Part shown: positions 14,449 through 27,446 of the stretch, piece by piece
Numbering within the stretch: the stretch's first letter is position 1
Layout of the letters: each line of letters opens with the position of its first letter
NCBI GenBank assembly: GCA_013398175.1
Contig: VZRZ01007703.1
Location: 1,463,069-1,527,068, forward strand
Source of the DNA: Climacteris rufus
Lineage: Eukaryota > Chordata > Aves > Passeriformes > Climacteridae
DNA length: 64,000 bases
Reading direction: 5' to 3'
Translations under genes and position numbers: made by a program
The notes under the pieces: model-generated
Databases searched by the model: none
What the model saw: only the letters and a program-made list of their open reading frames with translations
Told to the model about the DNA's origin: nothing

Positions 14449-15430
14449 TGTTGGGTTGGTATTGTTTGGTTGCCAGATGTCCACTCTCTCATTCCCCCTT
14501 CTTAACAGAGCAGGGGGAGAAAATAAGAAGCAAAAGCTCATGGATTGAGATAAAGACAGGGAGATCGTTTACCCAATTAGTGTCACAGGCAAAACTGAGT
14601 CAACTTGGGAAAAATTAATTTGATTTGTTGCCAATTAAAATAGATTTATGTAGTAGGAAGCAAATTTAAAAATGAAACCAGCGCCTTTCTTTCCCCTTTT
14701 CCCAGCTCTTCATTCCTGGTTCTCCCACCTCTCCCCACCATCCCAGGCAGCACTGAGATGACCAGTCCACAGCAGCCCCTCTCTGCTCACACCTCCCTGC
14801 CCCGCTGGGAGCCTTTCCATGGCCACAGTCATTCAGGACAAACCCACTTCTCTAAGCTTCTTTCTGGTGGTTGCAGGGGAATCTCTGCTCTGATGCCTGG
14901 AGCACTTCCCCCCCTTCTTCCTTGGTGATCTTGGTGTCTGCAGAGCTGTTTCTCATACTCCCCCTCACTGTTCAGTACCCACATGTCACAGTATTGCCAC
15001 GAAAGGACGAGCCAGAGGCACCTGTTACCAGGATCAGAGAGAAGGAAGGAAGGGGGGCAAGACCTGCCTTCTTTATTTTTTATATCCGTTTGGAAATCAC
15101 TGTTCATTGGAGGAAATCAGTTCTTCCTCCCTCAACTACAGTGGTCAAAGGAAATGTCCATCAAAGTTCTGTGTCCATGAGAAAGGAATGTGAGAGATAA
15201 GATACAGTTACAATAACATAGCTATGTTTACAGAAAGGACTGTGTGAAACTAGCTACAAAAAGTAAAAACATTCACAACTGCAAGAAGCAAGGCAACACC
15301 CACACAGCGTTTTTCACCCCGTATCATTATGTTCTACCAGAGGCGCTGCCATCCTGGGCTCCTGAGGGCCTCAGCCAAGTCCTGTGGTGGGCCTGGCTGT
15401 GTCCAGCCCAGGGCAGCCCCAGCCTCTTCA
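14449..15430 (-). mobile_element. Older avian LTR (ERVL-like), split by copy 2
   Basis: The left part (14449-14983) starts TGTTGGGTTGG on the + strand and includes the TTGCCAATTAAAATAGATTTATG stretch and, read on the minus strand, a segment with ctctgcagacaccaag and gtgctccaggc. I recognise these from a common songbird LTR. After the nested copy, aggcgctgccatcctgggctcctgagggcctcagcc (15340-15377) continues the same element. The left border is TG; the right border is uncertain. A database search should decide the family name. Confidence 0.65.
14984..15298 (-). mobile_element. Solo LTR, family A, copy 2, nested in an older LTR
   Basis: A 315-bp copy with the same ends as copy 1 and a perfect 6-bp target duplication, cccaca, at 14978-14983 and 15299-15304. 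It differs from copy 1 at a small number of scattered bases. Sequence on both sides belongs to a different, older LTR, which this copy interrupts. Confidence 0.9.
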
Positions 15431-15600
15431 AATAAAGCACTATTGCACATGTTTCTGAATTCTCACCCTCTGATCTTCTGTTTCCGTGGTATTTTTTTGG
15501 TTTTTTTAAATCTATTTAAAGATTTTAACCTGAAAGTCTTCTAGTTTTGACGACCTCTCTGGCTTTGCTGTCACTCACCTCTTCACCAGTTTTCTTTTTT

Positions 15601-15646
15601 NNNNNNNNNNNNNNNNNNNNNNNNNNNNNNNNNNNNNNNNNNNNNN
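15601..15646. other. Assembly gap (46 N)
   Basis: A run of 46 undetermined bases follows a T-rich stretch and lies about 170 bp after the older LTR. Its true size is unknown, so nothing should be inferred across it. Confidence 1.
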
Positions 15647-18600
15647 ATCCTTGACCATAAGCTCATTTTGTCCTCCCGTGTCATCTGATGTAGAAACCTG
15701 TAGAAATATCATTGGTGGGACACGGCCAGAGTTGTTCCTGCCATTCTTCTCCTGAAGTCTTCCCTCCTGCAGCAGTTGCTTCCCATCCCTATCACTGAAA
15801 TTTCACATTTTATTCCCTTCCCAGATTTCTGTTCCCTGCTGCTTGTCGTTAATGGCACGTTCAGCTGAGGTCCTGCCTCTTATTCCTGTGGTGCTCAAAG
15901 AACTTGGGGTATATGGATTGTCCTAGGTAATAATGCTTTTTTCATACAGGCTTCTTGATCTATGCCAAATGTCAAGTTTCTGGCTCCATATTGGCACATG
16001 TGGCAGTGGAAGCACCTGTAGGAATACGACAGGATTAACTTCTGAGGCTGCCTGGCTACATGTGCACTTAGCCAGGACTAGCCCACTCGTTCCCAGACAG
16101 GTTCATACCCTTGTGTTTACACACAAACCATCCCACCATCCCATTCTTTTGCCAGAAGTGGACAATTTGCAAGGAGAAAATGTGTTAACCTGAAGCAAGG
16201 ATGATTTTGCTGCTCTGTTTGTGCAATAGCAAAAGCTGTCAGAGCCAGCGAAGGCAGGACTTCTCGAATGGGCTCCACAGAGAACATCTCAGGTTTTACA
16301 GAGAGCCCTGCGCAAACCTGGCACAGGATTGGAACATTTCCCTCAACTGTTTTGCAAACAGCATAACAAAGCAGAGAGGAGGAATACAGCCCAGGCACAC
16401 TCCATCCCACACCCTGAGTTTTCAATTACTTGACTCTGGCAACTGGGCCCGGCAGAATTGTTCCAAACAGCCTTGAGTGCTACTCCTTGAGGCAGGAGAT
16501 TTTGGTGCAGCAGGATGCACCAGCACTCGTGACAAATAGCAGTAAAAAGGGAAAAGACAATGAATTCAAAGGTAGGAGTTACTATCCACAGAACATTTGT
16601 AGATTTAAGCCTATTGCTGTATATATATTTTTTGCCCTGAATAAAAACCTTTAAAGTCATATTAGCTGTATATCCCTGGTGCTGTTGATGAATGTGACAG
16701 CTTGAAAACCTTTCCTGGCCAATGGTAGGAGAATGGGGGAATGGGACAAGGGTTATTGGAGCTGGGACAGGATGGTGGTGAGGAACCCATGTTGTGGCAG
16801 CAGCAAAGAGGGATCAGCCCTGCACCAAATTCAGTGTTGGAGCTACCAAAGGGAACAGGGAAATTCTGACTGCAACTGCAAGGACTGTAACAAATCCTGG
16901 CCCCTCCAGCTGCACCAGCCCATGGTTTGGTGTGCAAGTGGGATGGTGGGACCTGTCACTCCTCTGTATCTGGATCAGTGAAGGATGTTCAATGCAGTAT
17001 TTAAAGACTTCCCAGGCTGTATAAAGAGGAAATATGGCTTGGTTCAGACATCTTTGGAGAAAGAAAAAGATGAGTTGGTGGTTGCAGTCTGGTACCTGCA
17101 GCACGTGACACTGGAAGTGCGTGGCTCAGCTTGGGAGAGGTACAGCTTCCTCAGTCATTTTAGGCATTTCTTAAAGGCTCTTTGCACATCCAAAAGGAAT
17201 TTTGGCTGAGACAATCAAAAACATCCAGTGGAGTAAGATATGGTCACTACAAGGGTAGGAGGAGAAATTACCCTGATGAAACAATATGTTTTTAATAATT
17301 AGTTGCCATCACCTGCAAATGCTTGATTTCCTTTCTTTCCATGCTGAGGCTGAACAGCTAAAGTGGCATTGAAGGCAATAGGCAAACCCCAGAAAAGGTC
17401 ACCCCTTCAGATGGGATAGAGGGAATGCTATAAAATTGGGTGAAATTCCCTTGGAGTTCATGGCCTTTCATCCAGGACCAATATAAGAAGCCCTTAAGTG
17501 CCTTTTAGATATCCAGAACAATAGGATTCCTTTCCCTGCTCAGGGAAACAGGATTTCTTTGTACATTCCTTGTAAATTACAGGATTGTACCAAAGAATCT
17601 AAGTCCTCTGTTACAGGAAACAACCTGAAGGGTCCCAGTCTCAGCTGGTTGCCAAGTCCAAAAGGATTAATTACTCACGTCATTTGTGCTTGACCACATA
17701 AATCCAATGCTCTACTCTTTTGACAGTCTCTAACATGAAATGGACTTGTGCAGTAGAGTACAACTGAAAGAGCATTAGCAATAGAGCAGAGATCACAAGG
17801 ATATTTTCCTCCTTCCAAACCCCACAACAGAGAGAACAAGAAGGAAAGATTCCCTTTTGGAATCTTCAAAACCCTAGTCTCCTAATATATCTTGTCTCTT
17901 TTCACCCCCAACACTAAGATGTCTTTTCCTGCCCTTCCATTGCTCTGCCAAGCCAGCCCAGCACTCCCCACAGATGGTAGGAGATGGCTGTGACAGTCCT
18001 GGGATGTTTGGTACCCTTTATCTGCTGTACTGTCCTGGCAGCACCAGGCCCAGTTTGTGTGTTGAACCTGCCACTTCTCCAAAAGTTTCCCACGCCTCTG
18101 CCCTGTGCCTTCTGTCCTGCAGTCTGACTGTACTTCCACCTGCTCTTATGCAGTGGGGTTTGGAGATTGACTTACTTGTTTTACTAATGATGCATCAGAC
18201 TAGGAAGCAGCAAAAGCACAAGTTTTCCTAGAGCTGTTTTTTTTTTTAAATCCAGTACCTTTCAAAACCATGATGAATTATCTGCAGAATCAAGCAGATG
18301 CTTCAGCAGGCTTAGACTCCCAACAGGCAAGGGTATGAACATGAGGTTATAGTCCCATACTCATTTTCAAAACAGCTGTCATGGCTTAAGCTACTGGAGA
18401 GGAAGTTTGTGTTCCTGCTCTGTCTCAGTGCAAAGGGAAATCAGTTCGCCCAGGGGTAGAGGGGTAGGGGTGCTGCTCTTCTGCTGACTTCAGCTGTCAC
18501 CTGAAGATATTGCTGCTCCTTGCCTCTTTCCATCATCCATCCTGTCTTCTTTGCCCATAGTGTGTTGTTTTGTTTGGTTTAAACATGATTTAATCACGGT

Positions 18601-20124
18601 GTTCCTCCTCTCCCAAAAGGATGAAATGTTGAATTTGCATACCTGAGCAGGCACAGCAGGCCCTGGAGGCCCTCCCTGCAGCTGGCAAAGCCAGTGCTGG
18701 AAAAGGAGATAACCCTGTCCTCTTCAGTAGAGCAGTAGTTTACTCAAGTCATTTTTACCGGGGTTGCATCTGACATTGCCTTCCAAGTCGTTTGGTTTCA
18801 GTGTCTTGAAGAAGGGTTAGCCATGGATAGTGAAAGGATAATAAATTAAATAATCACAGCTGTTTTGCAGGCTCTCTATGGATGCCCAGAAACATCTGTC
18901 TTTGCCCTGGAAGTCTTCAACAAATATAATTTCAAGCTGATTTCTGTCTTGTCTGCTGTGAAAAGGACATTTACTGGGGTGGGGAGCCTTCTCTGAAGGC
19001 TGAGCAAAGCAGAGCTGCTTTTGGTCTACAGCAGTCAGCAATCATTAAACCAATGAACCGTTTCTTTCTGAAAGTTTTGTTTTGCTGAATAAAATAACAA
19101 AAGATGAGTTAAATAAAACGTAACTCAGTATGATTATGTGCTTTAAAATAATGAAGAAGTCTATTAATATTTAAGTGGCCTCAGTTTCCTTGCGGTTTAC
19201 TTTTTTAATCCATTATAAAAAATAACGCTTTATTCCTTTCCAAAGTTTTATGCTGAGAAGGTGAAAAAAGTATTTGCCTAAAACCCCCTGATAATCCTTA
19301 TGCAAACCCATGCAGAGTTGCATATTTTTGATTGCTAACATTTTTCTTCATTATTTTTATATTGCATTCCTGCAGACTTTGAAATTTATACGGTTACACA
19401 TTATGATTTGGGTTTAAAAAAATTATTCAGCAATGGATCACATTGTTTTGTTTTAGAAATGTTGCTTATACTTTTCTCACCCATAGAAAACAGGGAGTAC
19501 TGTTCCAACGGGATGTTTTTCCCTTTGTACTTCCATTTGTCATCTTTGCACTGGGCTGAAATCAGAAAAAAACAAGTGACCTTCAGTTGAACTGGTGGTG
19601 ACATGTTTCAACTTAGGAAAATTTGTGATGCTTGGAAAGCGGCCCATCTGTCTGAAGTGACCTAAAAAGCGAGATGCAATTGTTTTAGGCTTTTGTGCTT
19701 TGCCATTAAAAGAGGCAGCAGCAGATGCAGGTTCAGAAATGCAGGGTGCTCGGTGAATGCTGCCGTGACACCGCTGCCCTGGGAGCAGAGGGATGGGGGA
19801 GAGCAGAGTTTGTCCCTGCCCCACTCCCTGCCCACGGGAGGCTCCTGGGTTCCAGTGCCCGGCTGGGGGCTCGGAAGCAGCAGCAGTTTGCAGCTCCCTG
19901 TCTCACAGCCACACTGCTTCCAGGGCTAAGGACCCGAGCAGAAAACTCACCCAAAGGAACATTTTACCTGTTTTGATTTGCAGGGTGCCCCTAGAAATGG
20001 TTGGGATGAGAGGATGGAAGTGAGAGCAAGGACTAGCCAGTCTGCCAGGTCTGGTGGTACACACTTGGTATCTGCATTCTGCTTCTGGGTTTATTTCTGT
20101 TCTGAAGGAAGATGACAGAAAAAC
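15647..20124. other. No gene seen
   Basis: Ordinary non-coding sequence. The open frames near 16.1-17.2 kb overlap one another in several frames and show no conserved motif. A moderately GC-rich stretch lies at about 19.73-19.93 kb, without promoter elements I would trust. Confidence 0.55.
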
Positions 20125-20130
20125 CAGTTC

Positions 20131-20458
20131 TATCACGGCTGGAATACTGGAGACACAGAAGAAAAAAAGAGCCAGAGACTGCTGTGTTCAGGTTCAGAGG
20201 AAAGGAAGGAAGGGGGCAAGACCCACCTTCTTTTAATTCTTATATACACTTTTAGAAATCACTATTCATTGGAAGAATTCAATCCTTCCTCCTTCAATTA
20301 CAGTGGTCAAAGAGAATGTCCATCAAAGATCTGTGTCCATGGGAAAGGAATGCAATAACAAGATAATTCTACAATAACATAGCTATGTTTACAGAACAAT
20401 AGCCTTGAAACTAGCTAGTATAGAACTAGCTATTTTTAACAGTAAAAGTAAGGCAACA
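20131..20458 (-). mobile_element. Solo LTR, family A, copy 3, diverged
   Basis: A 328-bp related copy, flanked by cagttc and cagtta (6 bp, one mismatch). The + strand left end has changed to TATCACGG and the first 40 bases are diverged. The middle (ctattcattgga, attacagtggtcaaag, aataacatagctatgtttacag) and the right end AAGGCAACA match copies 1 and 2. It is the oldest of the three, or from a sister subfamily. Confidence 0.8.
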
Positions 20459-20464
20459 CAGTTA

Positions 20465-23400
20465 TTTCCAAGGTAATGAAATACCTCACCCCCCTCAACA
20501 GCTGGAGATAGCTGAAACCTGTATAAATCATAAAGATGTGTCTTTCAACTATGGGAGAAATCAGTACACTCAAAAAAAGGCTGCAGATGGGGTTGAATTA
20601 CTCAATATGTTAGCATACTAGTTTTATGCATTTTTTTATGAACAAAAGCTTGGACAGTACCTGTTGTATCTTCTTCCACATAAATATTCATGAGGCCACA
20701 GTGAATTAGATCAGGCACTTTAGGCAGTGTTTAATAATTGCTATTTTTCTTTATCAGATGACATCTCTTCTTCATGAGCTGTCCTAATTTCTTCAGGATT
20801 TCCTTCTCTTTGTGTCGGACTGATTGCAATAAGTGGTGCAGTCCTGCAGTCCTTATGCAAATAAAATTGCTCTTCTTGAATCAGACTCACACTCACATGA
20901 AGTAGGTTCAAGCCCCAGAAGACCCTCAGCTTTTCTTTTGTCTTAGCTGCAGCACTGCCAAGGTCTGTTCTGTGTTCATGGATTAATTTACCATGCCACA
21001 AGAAAAGCTTTCATAGGTGCAGACACACATCACCGTGACAGCAGCCAATTCTTCAGCCTTAGATGCCTCTTCTACATAGAACCAGGAGGAAAATGTGCCC
21101 ACCTTGGTTGTGTGGGTTCCATCCACTGGTTGTCTGTTTCCATCCTGACCCTACTTTGATCTTTCTGCAAAATATTGATGCTGCAAAGCATGGATGTCCA
21201 AAGCCTCAGCTGCAGGCTGACTTGAGAACAATACTCCTAGCTGAGAACAATATTCCCAGTGACATATCTCTTTAAACTGATGTTTTGAAAATATTAGTGG
21301 GGATTTTTTTTTAGATTAACTAGGAGAAAAATATTAAGTAAAATATTTCTTTTTTGATCCAAGCGCTGAAAACATGAAAAAAAATATTTCAAACAAACAG
21401 AAACTCTTGTTTGCAAAGAAAACAAAGTAAACAAAACAGTATTAATTATATCCACATTTTACTTGCAGGGGAGAGACTAGCACTTGGAAATTTTTTAGTC
21501 ATATCCAAGTCTTGACCTTGAAAAGTGTGCCAAAACAGAGTTTAAGCTGAGGGTAAATGTAATCAAGTCAGATAGATACATTACAGGGTTATTGTAGAAG
21601 TCTCCATGAGAAGTTTTATATACCCAGGAGACTCGAAGCTAATACTTTGCTGAGAAAGGTTTGAGCATGGCAAAGGATGTACATAAAAGTTACAAAAAGA
21701 AAGTAGAAATATGATTTGAAGTCTAGAAAACCTGTTTTGTACATCTTTAAGCAGCCTTCCCGTCTTTGTGGGGATTTTTTAGTTTTATTTTCTTTTGGTT
21801 GTTTTTTGTTCGTTAAGTTTTGGTTTGGTTGGGTTTTTTTCTCATTTAACTTATTTCTAAAGAGCTATGTTTTTTGTGGCATGTAATAGCTTGTGTCACT
21901 TGTAAAATTCAAATTAAAATAACAGTGATTGTGTGTGGCACATGCAAGGTACCATGCAAGGCTCTTGAAACCTCCAGACTGCTGTCTGGGGGTAGGTGAG
22001 TGGGTTTCACACCACTGAAATCTCAGCTCCTTGGAAAAGACCGATGTAAAGCTGTTAATGGGCACCTGTGACACCACATCAAGCAGTGTCCACAAGGATG
22101 AGGACCTGAATACACAAGGTTTAATGGGCTGCACTAAAAACACACAGGGGCTCTGTGGCTCCATGTTTCACTCCTTTGTATTCTCTCCGAAGATGCGATT
22201 TTTCATCACGGAACAGTCCTTATTCTGCAGTTCCTAGAATTTGTATATATGACTATCTTAAGGAATATAAATCTGAACTCAGTGCATTTTACTGAAGTAC
22301 TTGTGCTGCTTCAAAGTAACAATACCGTCCAGAAACTGAACTGGGTAAATGTTCCTTTTTTTGAAATGAGGAAAGTACAGATGTGGGGCTGGTGTTAATG
22401 CTGCTGCTGTCATGTGTGGTTCACAGTGAGAGGTGTAATACCCTGTATTGGAGTGGGTGGTGTATTAGCTCTGGTACTGCTGGGAGAGACAAACATTCAG
22501 GCACCCAAAGGTCACTGAAAGATCACTTCACTGAAAACTCCTCTTTCCAGCTGACCTGCTAAAACACATAACCTCACTTATAATCCTTGTTCTGCTTGTG
22601 TGCCACCACAAATGGTGGTGGTTTGTGGTGCACTTGAGCTAAGACCCTTCCACAGGCATCCTAGGCAGCTTCAGGAGCTGCAGTGCTGTCACTAAATCCA
22701 CAGCCCTCACTGAATCACTGAACCTGTTGTATATGATGTGCAGTCTGCAAAAATTTACTTCTCCACAGCATTATATCCTCTTTTTTTCTCACCAGGCTAC
22801 TCACCTGGATTTCAGTCCTTATGCCAGTGAGTATACAAGAGAGTTAAATAAGTACAGCAGAGACTGGGACTAAGGTTGGCCATCCCACCCTGAGCAGTGT
22901 TTTCTCTGTGTCTCTGGGTAGGCAGCACGCAGTTTCAGACAGGCAGGAAGGCAGCACCCCTGTTTGGAGCAGGACACCTACACGAGGCTGGGGTGAGGAG
23001 GGTGCAGCACCCTTTGCCGACGTGCTTTGCTGGTTGTACTCACCGAGTCTGGGGCTGTATCTGGGTGCTCAGCCCCCAGCCCTGTGAACCCTGCAGGCGT
23101 TGTACAGGATGCTCAGAAATGTTGATGGGCCTATATGTGCCTAAGGCACTTGGTGCTTCAGGGGCTGGGCTGCAGCAAACTGCAATTTTGAAGACTTTAA
23201 TTTGTCCATGATTGTCCTTGAGGGTCTGGCACCGCTTTATGGATCTTTCTGGCCAAGAAAGTCATCCTCAGCACAGTCCTCCAGTGCTCCAAGCACTATG
23301 ATTTACATACCATTCCCCTTGGGGCAGTGATGAGCAGACAGATAATTGGAGACTGGTGGTGTTTGGAGAAACTGCGGTGAGGAGGATGTACTTTCATGTG

Positions 23401-24159
23401 AGCACAGCCTGGTTTGTGGGTCTTCCCAGGCTCACGGGGTAGCAGAGGGCATGGCGGTGCAGTCCTCAGCGGTCAGTCCTGTGCCTTCTGCCTCCTTGAC
23501 AAAATGCAGCTTTTATGTAAGAACAAAAGATATTTGCAGAAGTTTCTGCAACCCTCAAGCATGAATGGATAGTATGAGCCTTCTGCATGCTAACAGCTGC
23601 TTTTCCTCCCTGCCCTGCCTACCCCTGCATCCATGTGAGCATCTGAGTGCTCTCCTACCATTTATGATCACGTTGTAACTTTTTGTTTCCAAGCCAGCTG
23701 CCAGCCATTTGAATTCCATCAGTTGCTGAACGAAGTGTTTTACCTTCCAGCAGGTAAAGAGGACTTCTCAGTGACCTTGTTTTGGGGTCTTCAGTGATGC
23801 TCTACAAGCTGAGCAGATACAGGTCCCTCATCCTGCAGCAACTCCTGTATATTTTTTCCTGCACAACCGGGCTGTGCAATCACCATTCTGCATTTCTGTA
23901 TCTGCTGTAGCCTCGCTCCTGGCTTGATCTCTACTGAAGGACCACTTATCACATGCCATCGACCTCCTGCACTGACTCTGACTCTGACTCTTCCTGTCCC
24001 TCTTTTGGACATCAGACTGCTGACCATGGCTGACTTTTTTGCTGTCCTTCCCTTAATATACATCTTTCCTTCCTTCTTTGTCTTGTTTACCAGCTACTGT
24101 GCTGGCTGAGTGCCAAAGATATTTGGTTTTTCTCTCTAAAGTCTGCCACCACTTCGGTG
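20465..24159. other. No gene seen
   Basis: Non-coding. A T/G-rich tract lies at about 21.77-21.85 kb. A minus-strand open frame at 20741-21001 is rich in charged residues but has no recognised relative. Confidence 0.55.
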
Positions 24160-24425
24160 GTGTCAAGCTGTAGGATGAGAGGCAATAGGCAGAATCTGAA
24201 CAAAGGAAGTTCCACCTAAATGTGAGGAAGAATTTATTTACTGTGAGAGTGACTGAGTACTGAAACAAACTGCTCAGAGAGGCTGTGGAGTCTCCTTCTC
24301 TGAATATATTCACCATCCTCAGTAATGTGCTCTAGGGAACACTGATCAGGGAGGTTGGACTAGATGACTTTCAGTGGTGGTCCCTAGTGGTCCCTTCCAA
24401 TTTTAACCATTCTCTGATTCTGTAA
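24160..24425 (+). mobile_element. CR1 LINE 3' end fragment
   Basis: It holds the gaggaagaatttatttactgtgagagtgac block, a ctgctcagagaggctgtggagtctcc block, ggttggactagatgactt, and the end cccttccaattttaaccattctctgattctg. The order and orientation are those of CR1 on the + strand. The left border is approximate. It is old, to judge by the many changes. Confidence 0.88.
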
Positions 24426-25012
24426 TAAAAATATGGTTTAAAGTCCTTTATACACAGGAATCTTCGATTTTGTTAAGAAGACTCAGGGTGTCTTCAGCAA
24501 GGTACTTGAGTCTTCTCATGTTCACTCTGGCTGCTGGAAGTTCATTTAGTTTCACAGTGCTTGTGTCTGAGTAAGCCTGATGTGGGTACTGCTTGAATTT
24601 CTATGGTTTATCAAAACACTTTTTTCCTTGAAATTGCTATTTCGTGCACTCAACTCACTGTTTTTCTTGGCCACAACTGTGCATGCATTTGGGAGGGTGA
24701 GAGCTCTGTGACACTTTGGAGAAGTCCTTCACCTTTCTGTCTTTCATACTGCTGTCAAGCAGACTAGAGGCTTTCACCCTGGTCCCCCAGTCACCCAGTG
24801 CATCCAGCATCCAGTGGAAAGTGGACAGGAATAGCTAAAAAGGCTCATTTTATCAGAGTCCACTCCATCCCCAACCTCTGACTCAGCCAGTACACTTGAT
24901 TTCCCTGCATTCCTTTTCTCATTAGAAAAACTGCTCAAGAAAAATCAGTTTTATATAAGACTATAACTATTGCCTTGCTTATTTTAATACTATTTATTTA
25001 TTTTAAAAGACG

Positions 25013-25127
25013 TGTAGATGTGGTACTTAGGGGCACGGTTTAGTGGTGGACATGGCCGTGTCAGGCTAAAGGCTGGACTCAGTGATCTCAAAGTTTTTTC
25101 CAACCGAAAGGATTCTGTGATTCTGGG
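25013..25127 (+). mobile_element. CR1 LINE 3' end fragment
   Basis: It reads tgtggtacttaggggcacggtttagtggtggacatgg, then ggctggactcagtgatctcaaag, then ttttccaaccgaaaggattctgtgattctg. This is the terminal 115 bp of a CR1 subfamily with the tttagtggtggacatgg motif. Confidence 0.88.
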
Positions 25128-27219
25128 AATGTTTGTGACCGGAATCGCGACAGCACGAACGTGCCATGCAAAGCGCCATCTGCTGCCTCCCGGTAATCTT
25201 TGCAGCCCCTGTTAAATTCACAGCAGCCTGAAAAGCCAAAGACCAATTTTTGTGCACAAAAACTGAGGAAGAGTCATTTCATATTCTGTTGATCTTGTTA
25301 AAATTCCTTTTTGATGTGTTTCATTTAAGCCCTAAAGCTTCCACTGAATCGCTGAATTATTGGGCTGGGAATACATTATTTCACCTTTAGTCTTTTCTTT
25401 TCAGATGAGTAAAATGGCAATTAGTTGCTGAAAAAATTAGTTGCCACTGGTCCCAGCAGTGAAATTTTTCCTGAACAAAATCATTAGACCTTGTTTGTGC
25501 TAATATGTTCCTTGTGAATCTGTGGGATGGCTTCAGGCACAATCCTTGCGACAAAAAGAACATTGTGGATCTGACACTGTGTTCAGTTCAGAGCTACTGG
25601 AAAATGGGTCTTACATAGCACAGATGAAAAAGATTAGCAGTTTCAGAGTCATCATCTATAGTTCTAAAGGACATTACAAAGGAGATTAGCAGTTTCAGAG
25701 TCATCATCTATAGTTCTAAAGGACACTAAAAAGGACGTTAACTAATTTAATATACTGGTAACATGGACTAGGAAACATAAAATGAGCTCTTCCATTTATG
25801 TAAAATTGTGAAGTTTACAAGCTCCAGAGAGGTTACATGAATGGAAAAATGAAATATGTGAAATCAGTGAAGTAATTAATAATGCTGAATTTTTTTGTTT
25901 TTGTTTGTTGTTTCATATTTCTGAATGGCCATTTTAAGCACATGTAGAAACTTTCTTTCAAAAGAACTGAGGAGCTGTGCATCAGGAAGATATGCAGGAA
26001 CAGCAAAGGCTCTGAAACTGAGAGCATCTCTGAAATTAAGACTCCATATATTGGTTTGGGGGCTCCAAACTGGCCACCCAATTTGAAAATTCAGTCGTGT
26101 TTTGCCTGGGTCCCTTGGTGATCTGAAGGTCTCAGGCTGGGGGAGAGCTTGGGGCTTCTGATTCTCATATTTTGCTCCTGAAACCATGAACTTCATTAGC
26201 TAAGATACATGGGCAACACCACTGAGCGATTTTATTTGTGACACTTTAGGTTTCCCTTCTGCTGCGGTCACACACTGCTGGACTCACCTAGTGCTTGGGG
26301 ATGAAGTTGTTTAACCACAGGATATACCAGAGGCTAAGGGTGAAGTGTTATATAGAAACAGCTAATAAAACTTCTGATGATTACTTTTCTCCAGAACTCT
26401 ATGCACAGCTTCTTGCTAGAAAAATAGTGCCTATTGCAACTTATTTTTTTTTTTTCAGCCCGGTTAGTGTTAAAGTGAACGGTAGAAGACAGGTCTTGAA
26501 TTCACAGTCTCAGGCTGTGCAAGGGAAAGGAATCCAATGTGCTGGTGTAGCTAAGATGTAGGTCTTTCCCAGCTAATTACATTGCTTTGAGCCTTGCAAT
26601 GCAAAGTTGCAGCTGCACAAAGGAGCCACTTTCGGTTAAGAAACTGCATAAAAAAGGATCAGGTCCTAGCAAAGGCTGGCAGGCTGAGATGTGGGCAGCG
26701 AAGAGAAGGGCTTTTTAGACTCTGTCCGCTAAAGCTACACGGTAGGGGAGTTATTTCAGCAGGTAAAATGTACCTCTAAACAAAGTTCAAGATTGTATGT
26801 GTTTAATACTGCAAGATATTTTAAAGAAAACTGTACTGTGTCTCTTAATGCCAGTATAGAATATGGGACAGGTCCCAGGGGAAGCTCCGTCCATCCGAGG
26901 GCTTACAAACCTTGACTCTGTCCCTTTAAATGTAATTGTTAGTAAACATTTTCATGAAAGAAGCTTTCATCGGAGAAAAAAAAAAAGTGGCAAACTACAG
27001 TGGTAAATAATTTGCCTTGGCAAATAATATTTAAGCCACCGATTTGAACCGTAATTCTGTTCAGCATTATCATTTGCTTTGTAAATAAAAGGGCTTATCC
27101 AAGCAGGCAAGCTTTCTGTTGTTGATGAAAACGGGGAAATGTGGGGCAGAGGGAGCTTCCTTTCCTTTCTGGAAGTCTGGGGTTTCCAGCTATTCAGATG
27201 AAACCGCTTTGTGTTTCCA
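25128..27219. other. Upstream flank of ENPP2, no gene seen
   Basis: AT-rich sequence with the 52-bp duplication. The last 300 bp (about 26.93-27.12 kb) lack repeats and contain AT-rich words such as caaataatatttaa and tttgtaaataaaa. They might hold regulatory sites, but this cannot be judged without alignment. Confidence 0.5.
25631..25734. repeat. 52-bp tandem duplication
   Basis: Two adjacent copies start agattagcagtttcagagtc, at 25631-25682 and 25683-25734. The first 42 or so bases are identical and the last 10 differ at a few places. It is a recent local duplication in otherwise unique DNA about 2.1 kb before the ENPP2 start. Confidence 0.92.
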
Positions 27220-27400
27220 TCGATACGAGCCTTGCCCAGCCGCAGCAGCACGGCAGAACAGCGCTGAAAATCCCCCTCCTGCCCTCCTGGAAGGTGTCTC
27301 CGGTTTGCAGAGGCCTCTGCTCTGTTCCAAAGGCGGGGAAGGAGCCGAACCCCGGGGCCGCCTCACCTGACACCCGCCGGCTCCTTCTGGGGCGGCCGCG

Positions 27401-27446
27401 GGATCCCCGCACCTCGCAGCCCCGGATCCCCGCGCCTCGCAGCCCC
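27401..27446. repeat. 23-bp tandem duplication in promoter island
   Basis: Two units start GGATCCCCGC and end CGCAGCCCC, at 27401-27423 and 27424-27446, differing at one base (A or G at unit position 11). It is a recent local duplication in GC-rich DNA. Confidence 0.9.

Noticed and set aside
10926..15200. Similar small open frames at 10.93-11.18 kb and 14.87-15.20 kb as a duplicated gene
   Set aside because: They are the same LTR sequence read in matching frames, not a gene pair.
20741..21001. Charged-residue-rich minus-strand open frame as a retrocopy
   Set aside because: No parent gene recognised, no A-tail and no target duplication.
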